Positions 3,233 through 5,452 of a stretch of 5,452 bases of DNA are shown here, one piece after another. Below the pieces are notes generated by a model. That model was not told the DNA's origin and did not search any database. It was given only the letters and a program-made list of their open reading frames with translations. The DNA lies in NCBI GenBank assembly GCA_030617125.1, contig JAUWWA010000158.1, positions 1-5,452 on the forward strand, given 5' to 3'. How positions within the stretch are numbered: position 1 is the first letter of the stretch; every line of letters starts with the position of its first letter. Source of the DNA: Pirellulales bacterium. Lineage in GTDB: Bacteria; Planctomycetota; Planctomycetia; Pirellulales; Thermoguttaceae. The translations under genes were made by a program, and so were the position numbers.

Positions 3233-5452
3233 TTAGCCGCCGCGTCCACGCGGCGTGCTTCCCGGCGTGGACGGCGGGGCTGGACGCTCCACAACGTCGT
3301 CTCCGGTGGCCAGTGAGCGGACCAGGGCGAACAGCACGTCGAATCGCAATCGCATGTCGTCGTCCGGCTCCGTGGTCCAGGCGAGACCCATCCGAGCGTC
3401 GTTGAACAGCGAGCCGCAGCCGACGGCCATCACCGTGCCCTTGCCGCAACGCTTAACGGCGACGACGACGCGGGCGCTCATCTTGGCGACCGGCTCGCCC
3501 CCGGCGATCTCATAGGCCGACTCGATCGGCACGTCCGGCCAACCCTCGCCGAGCGAGAGCCGGCCCTGCCACTCCTGGTTTCGCAATACCGATAGCCCGA
3601 ACGGCCACAACAGGCTGTTGGCGGTCGAAAGGCGATTCTCGGGCGCGTCGAGCACGAGCAGCTTCCCACCGCGGTCGACGTATTGAACCAGCCGCTCGCG
3701 GAACTCCCGATTGACGGACCGATCGGGGCAGAGCACCACGAGCACGTCACCTGAAAACGCCTCCAGGCTGCTGCGGCGCGTAGTGAAATATCCAAGCCGT
3801 GCGATCCACTGTTCCAGCAGGCCGAACCCCGTGCCTTCTTCTTCGTCTTCAACGAAGGCGCCCTTCGAAAGCGGCACGTCGGAGGCGGTCCGGTCGATGA
3901 CGACCCGAACCATGGGCCGCACGGGCTTTGGCGGCGGCATGCCGCGGCGATGCACGGCCGCGACGGCAAGCCCGCCAAGCGCCCAGCCGCACATGCCGGC
4001 GGCTACGAGCAGCAGCCAGGCGGATGCTCGGCGTCGCGCCAGGTACAGCCCAAGCGCCAGCGGCACGAGTCCCACCGCCAGCAGCCAACCGCGCGGGTCG
4101 CAAACCGCGCTGCGGCGATTGAGCCAGTCGACCATGCCCAGCATCAATTCGGCCTTGCCGGGCTGGAACGTGCAGAAGTTGGAAAAGATGGTCGAGTCGG
4201 TAAACGCCACCACCCGGCCGTCGCCGTACCGCATCGACCAGAGTTGCACGAACGCTCCGTAGCGCATATTCGGTTGGTGGTGGGGGACGGGAAAGTAATT
4301 GTCGGGATGATAGTCGGGCGGGAGGCTCCACAAGCCGGTCCCCGTGATGACCGACCGGCCATGGCTGCGGCCGGGATCGATCGAACAGGAAACCGCGAAA
4401 TCCATCGGCGGCAGGTGCTGCACGATCGGGTGCGGCGCCCGTGGCGCACGGTACAACTGCGTGTACGGCTCCTCGACGCCGAAAAGCAGGTCGTGGCGGA
4501 AGGTGAACCCTATCGGCCGTGTGATGTCGTTCAGATAGCTGCTCGATTTCTCGAAGTTAGTGTGCTCGCCGACCAGCAGCAGCCCGCCGCCGTGTTTGAC
4601 GAACCGCAGCACGGCGTCGACCTCCTGCTTGCCGTATCGGGCGGTGGGCGTTTTGATCACCAGCACGTCGCACTTCGCCAGCGTGGTATCGTCGATCTTG
4701 TCCGACTCCAACAGCCGCGACATGTCGAAAAACCTCGACAGATAGTCGTAAATCGCGCGGTAGTTGTAGCCGGAGTCGTGGCCGAACACCTTGGTGTCGT
4801 ACGGCGCGTCGGTCGGTTCCCAGGTGGAGTGTCGCTCGACGACCATCACGCGGCCCGCCTTGCGACGCCCGACCGGGTCGAAGTGCACCGCCGCGGTGAA
4901 CACGGCCACAGCCAACAGCACCAGTCCGACGGCCGTCGGGAAGTGCCATCGCTTCGCGGTGGGAGGCGTTTCCGACGGCGACTCGACGGCTGGCGGCGAG
5001 CCAGGCTGCTTGGCAGCCTGACTCGGCTCAGCGGCCGGCACCCGGACGAACCGCCACGCCAATAACACCGGCCCAAGTAATAACAACAGGTGAACCCACG
5101 GCGACCAGAACTGGTTCATCACGTGCAGCGGCATGATGTCGTCCCAATGAACCACGCGGTGCATGTATAGGCTTATCAATATGGCGACGCGCATCGGCGC
5201 CCACGCGACGACCACCAGCGTGAGCGAGCGCAGCGCGCCAATCCACGCCCTCCAACGTTCGCCACGCGGCAGCCGCGAGCAAGCAAACAGGCCGAGCATC
5301 ACCAGAGAGCCGACGTAAAAGCACACTGTGGGGGGATCGGCGAGCAGTTCCCACGTGGCCGCCAGCCGGTGAACTTGGCGCATCGAGTGCATCACGATGA
5401 GCGGGCCGTCGGCCGCAGCGTCGATGCCCAGCAGCCGGGCGATGCCGGCGAG
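3233..5452 (-). CDS. Multipass membrane protein with two class I glutamine-amidotransferase-like domains, 5' end missing
   Basis: The frame stays open to the window edge. A GTG at 5395 and an ATG at 5392 exist, but the 19 codons before them (LAGIARLLGIDAAADGP...) look coding, so the start probably lies outside. Counting from the GTG, hydrophobic segments are at about 21-40, 54-78, 98-114 and 152-171, with a Pro/Ala-rich linker at 120-150. Domain A (about 181-430) contains GGGLLLVGEHTNF (269-281) and AFTDSTIFSNF (397-407). Membrane segments at about 437-454 and 459-481 lead to domain B (about 494-690), with GGKLLVLDAPENR (576-588) and GCGSLFND (659-666). A and B begin alike (RVMVVERHS / VRVVIDRTAS), which indicates an internal duplication. 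The fold resembles the amidotransferase-like domain of DUF4350 and gliding-type proteins, but the strand that would hold the GxCxG nucleophile reads VGEHTNF in A and LDAPENR in B, so amidotransferase activity is unlikely. A binding or scaffold role at the membrane is inference. The Pro-rich tail ends at TAA 3233. Confidence 0.85.
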   Translation of the reverse strand, partial: LAGIARLLGIDAAADGPLIVMHSMRQVHRLAATWELLADPPTVCFYVGSLVMLGLFACSRLPRGERWRAWIGALRSLTLVVVAWAPMRVAILISLYMHRVVHWDDIMPLHVMNQFWSPWVHLLLLLGPVLLAWRFVRVPAAEPSQAAKQPGSPPAVESPSETPPTAKRWHFPTAVGLVLLAVAVFTAAVHFDPVGRRKAGRVMVVERHSTWEPTDAPYDTKVFGHDSGYNYRAIYDYLSRFFDMSRLLESDKIDDTTLAKCDVLVIKTPTARYGKQEVDAVLRFVKHGGGLLLVGEHTNFEKSSSYLNDITRPIGFTFRHDLLFGVEEPYTQLYRAPRAPHPIVQHLPPMDFAVSCSIDPGRSHGRSVITGTGLWSLPPDYHPDNYFPVPHHQPNMRYGAFVQLWSMRYGDGRVVAFTDSTIFSNFCTFQPGKAELMLGMVDWLNRRSAVCDPRGWLLAVGLVPLALGLYLARRRASAWLLLVAAGMCGWALGGLAVAAVHRRGMPPPKPVRPMVRVVIDRTASDVPLSKGAFVEDEEEGTGFGLLEQWIARLGYFTTRRSSLEAFSGDVLVVLCPDRSVNREFRERLVQYVDRGGKLLVLDAPENRLSTANSLLWPFGLSVLRNQEWQGRLSLGEGWPDVPIESAYEIAGGEPVAKMSARVVVAVKRCGKGTVMAVGCGSLFNDARMGLAWTTEPDDDMRLRFDVLFALVRSLATGDDVVERPAPPSTPGSTPRGRGG

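Noticed and set aside
3238..3255. 7-bp GC hairpin with a TCCA loop as a terminator for the convergent genes
   Set aside because: It lies inside the last codons of the minus-strand gene, encodes the Arg/Gly tail, and has no T-run on either side.
3950..5065. 371-codon plus-strand open frame
   Set aside because: It is antisense to the minus-strand membrane protein, whose domains and membrane segments are convincing; the product is Arg/His/Gln-rich with no recognisable domain.

Overview
The window is high-GC bacterial DNA with tightly packed genes and strong third-position G/C bias. The protein types point to a planctomycete, most likely near the Pirellulales. Two things suggest this: an exported prenyltransferase/squalene-oxidase-repeat protein of a kind very common in that phylum, and a large membrane protein with duplicated amidotransferase-like domains. 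The lineage is inferred from protein character only; no rRNA or other marker is present.

Layout, left to right. Bases 3-542 (+) are the 3' end of a NadD-like nucleotidyltransferase gene that starts before the window. Bases 543-1189 hold no credible protein gene but are clearly structured. On the minus strand there is a candidate promoter (1030-1057), a 5' hairpin (991-1017), a roughly 330-nt body closed by a 14-bp end-to-end helix (628-641 with 949-962), and a strong intrinsic terminator (583-621). I read this as an undescribed or unassigned structured non-coding RNA, transcribed away from groES and towards the nucleotidyltransferase gene. A good sigma70-type promoter (1119-1147) then drives groES (1190-1474, +). 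An exported alpha/alpha-toroid repeat protein (1524-2654, +) and a small FMN nitroreductase (2672-3196, +) follow in the same direction with short gaps. Finally a minus-strand membrane protein gene (3233 to beyond 5452) converges on the nitroreductase gene.

How the parts relate. groES, the repeat protein and the nitroreductase are co-directional with gaps of 49 and 17 bases and no visible terminator between them, so they could be co-transcribed, although nothing in their functions links them. groEL does not follow groES here, and no CIRCE element lies in its leader. The most interesting item is the minus-strand RNA. It has a complete transcription-unit architecture, and at four places where a helix would be broken by A-C opposition in a plus-strand RNA, the minus-strand RNA has a permitted G-U pair. 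It shows none of the diagnostic sequences of RNase P RNA, tmRNA or SRP RNA that I could look for by eye.
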